From an uncultured Prevotella sp. (GTDB taxonomy: Bacteria; Bacteroidota; Bacteroidia; Bacteroidales; Bacteroidaceae), in assembly GCA_937880835.1 (NCBI GenBank), contig CALGRN010000105.1:1-6562 (forward strand): 6,562 bases of DNA, written 5' to 3'. The notes under the pieces are model-generated. The model saw only the letters and a program-made list of their open reading frames with translations, did not search any database and was not told the DNA's origin. Positions 6,070-6,562 of the stretch are shown piece by piece (the first letter of the stretch is position 1; each line of letters opens with the position of its first letter). Both the position numbers and the translations under genes were made by a program.

Positions 6070-6562
6070 ATGAAAACAGGAAGAAATATAAAACACTGGA
6101 TAACACCAATCATTATAACCGTTGCTGCTATATTGACAGTTTTAATATCGGTTTTCGTTTATAATACACTCTATTCATACAAGGATATGATGAAAACCAT
6201 TGCCAATGTAGAGCATTATTCTTATTATACCATATACTCCGACAATAAGCCTTTGCTTTATTTCAGTTCGCTGTCAAAGGACTCTTTGATAGAAAATGCG
6301 TCAATAAAAGAATCTTATACATGTAAAGAAAAAACAGTTATGTCAGGTGTTTGGATAAACAGACTGATGATGTTTCCATCTTGCAGAGGACGTATAATAA
6401 CTGTTTATAAAGAGCCGGAACACGCTTCATACATAGAGAACACAAAAGACTTGAAGTATTTCATAACACGTCAGTGCGACTCGTTGGAAAAGAAATACAA
6501 AGGAATTAAATCTGAAACAAAATATTATGTTCCTCTTGGACAGAATTTTGAATACTGGCGTC
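6070..6562 (+). CDS. Membrane-anchored protein of unknown function, 3' end off the window
   Basis: The frame is open from ATG 6070 through the right edge (164 complete codons). A basic, polar start (MKTGRNIKHW) precedes one hydrophobic span at about residues 11-31 (ITPIIITVAAILTVLISVFVY). The following residues (SYKDMMKTIANVEHYSYYTIYSDNK) and a mixed alpha/beta body with SCRGRIITVYKEPEHASY and RQCDSLEKKYKG should be extracytoplasmic. Cysteines occur at about residues 84, 105 and 136. I do not recognise a family or catalytic motif. The start is preferred over the later ATG pair at 6187-6192 because only the earlier one includes the anchor. It abuts a terminator T-tract, so its transcription is either by read-through from the lysozyme unit or from an unseen promoter. 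Similar proteins may exist as conserved hypotheticals in Bacteroidales, but no function is claimed. Confidence 0.75.
   Translation, partial: MKTGRNIKHWITPIIITVAAILTVLISVFVYNTLYSYKDMMKTIANVEHYSYYTIYSDNKPLLYFSSLSKDSLIENASIKESYTCKEKTVMSGVWINRLMMFPSCRGRIITVYKEPEHASYIENTKDLKYFITRQCDSLEKKYKGIKSETKYYVPLGQNFEYWR

Overview
The window looks like a Bacteroidota chromosome, most likely Bacteroidales (Prevotella or Bacteroides relatives). Three things suggest this: A/T-rich intergenic DNA with no Shine-Dalgarno sequences ahead of the starts, two promoter-like elements of the TAnnTTTG type used by the Bacteroidota primary sigma factor, and protein families I associate with this group. The genus is inference; no marker gene is present.

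Layout. (1) 1-1232, minus strand: the 3' two-thirds of a type I CRISPR helicase-nuclease gene, cas3. It starts abruptly inside the first helicase domain, just after an in-frame stop, so the HD nuclease and the Walker A motif are missing. The reading frame runs off the left edge. (2) 1233-1379: a short A/T-rich spacer with a promoter for the next gene. (3) 1380-3521, plus strand: a complete PpiD-like membrane-anchored periplasmic foldase, closed by a strong hairpin terminator. (4) 3522-4060: about 540 bases without a credible gene but rich in symmetry: the terminator, a repeat-type hairpin, a 24-bp near-perfect palindrome, and an inverted repeat lying on the promoter of the next gene. (5) 4061-6004, plus strand: a probable two-gene unit, a secreted GH25 lysozyme followed after 14 bases by a zinc-ribbon / single-membrane-span / helical-repeat protein that is split by a frameshift near 5330. 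(6) 6016-6069: a hairpin with a T-tract that ends directly against the ATG of (7) a membrane-anchored protein of unknown function starting at 6070 and cut by the right edge.

Working together. PpiD (extracytoplasmic folding) and the lysozyme (peptidoglycan cleavage) both act in the envelope, and the zinc-ribbon protein and the last protein are both predicted to be membrane-anchored. A functional link beyond the shared location is not shown by the sequence. No CRISPR repeats are visible. If other cas genes exist, they lie beyond position 1, downstream of cas3. The best leads are the beheaded but otherwise open cas3, the palindromes controlling the lysozyme, the frameshift, and the terminator abutting a start codon.
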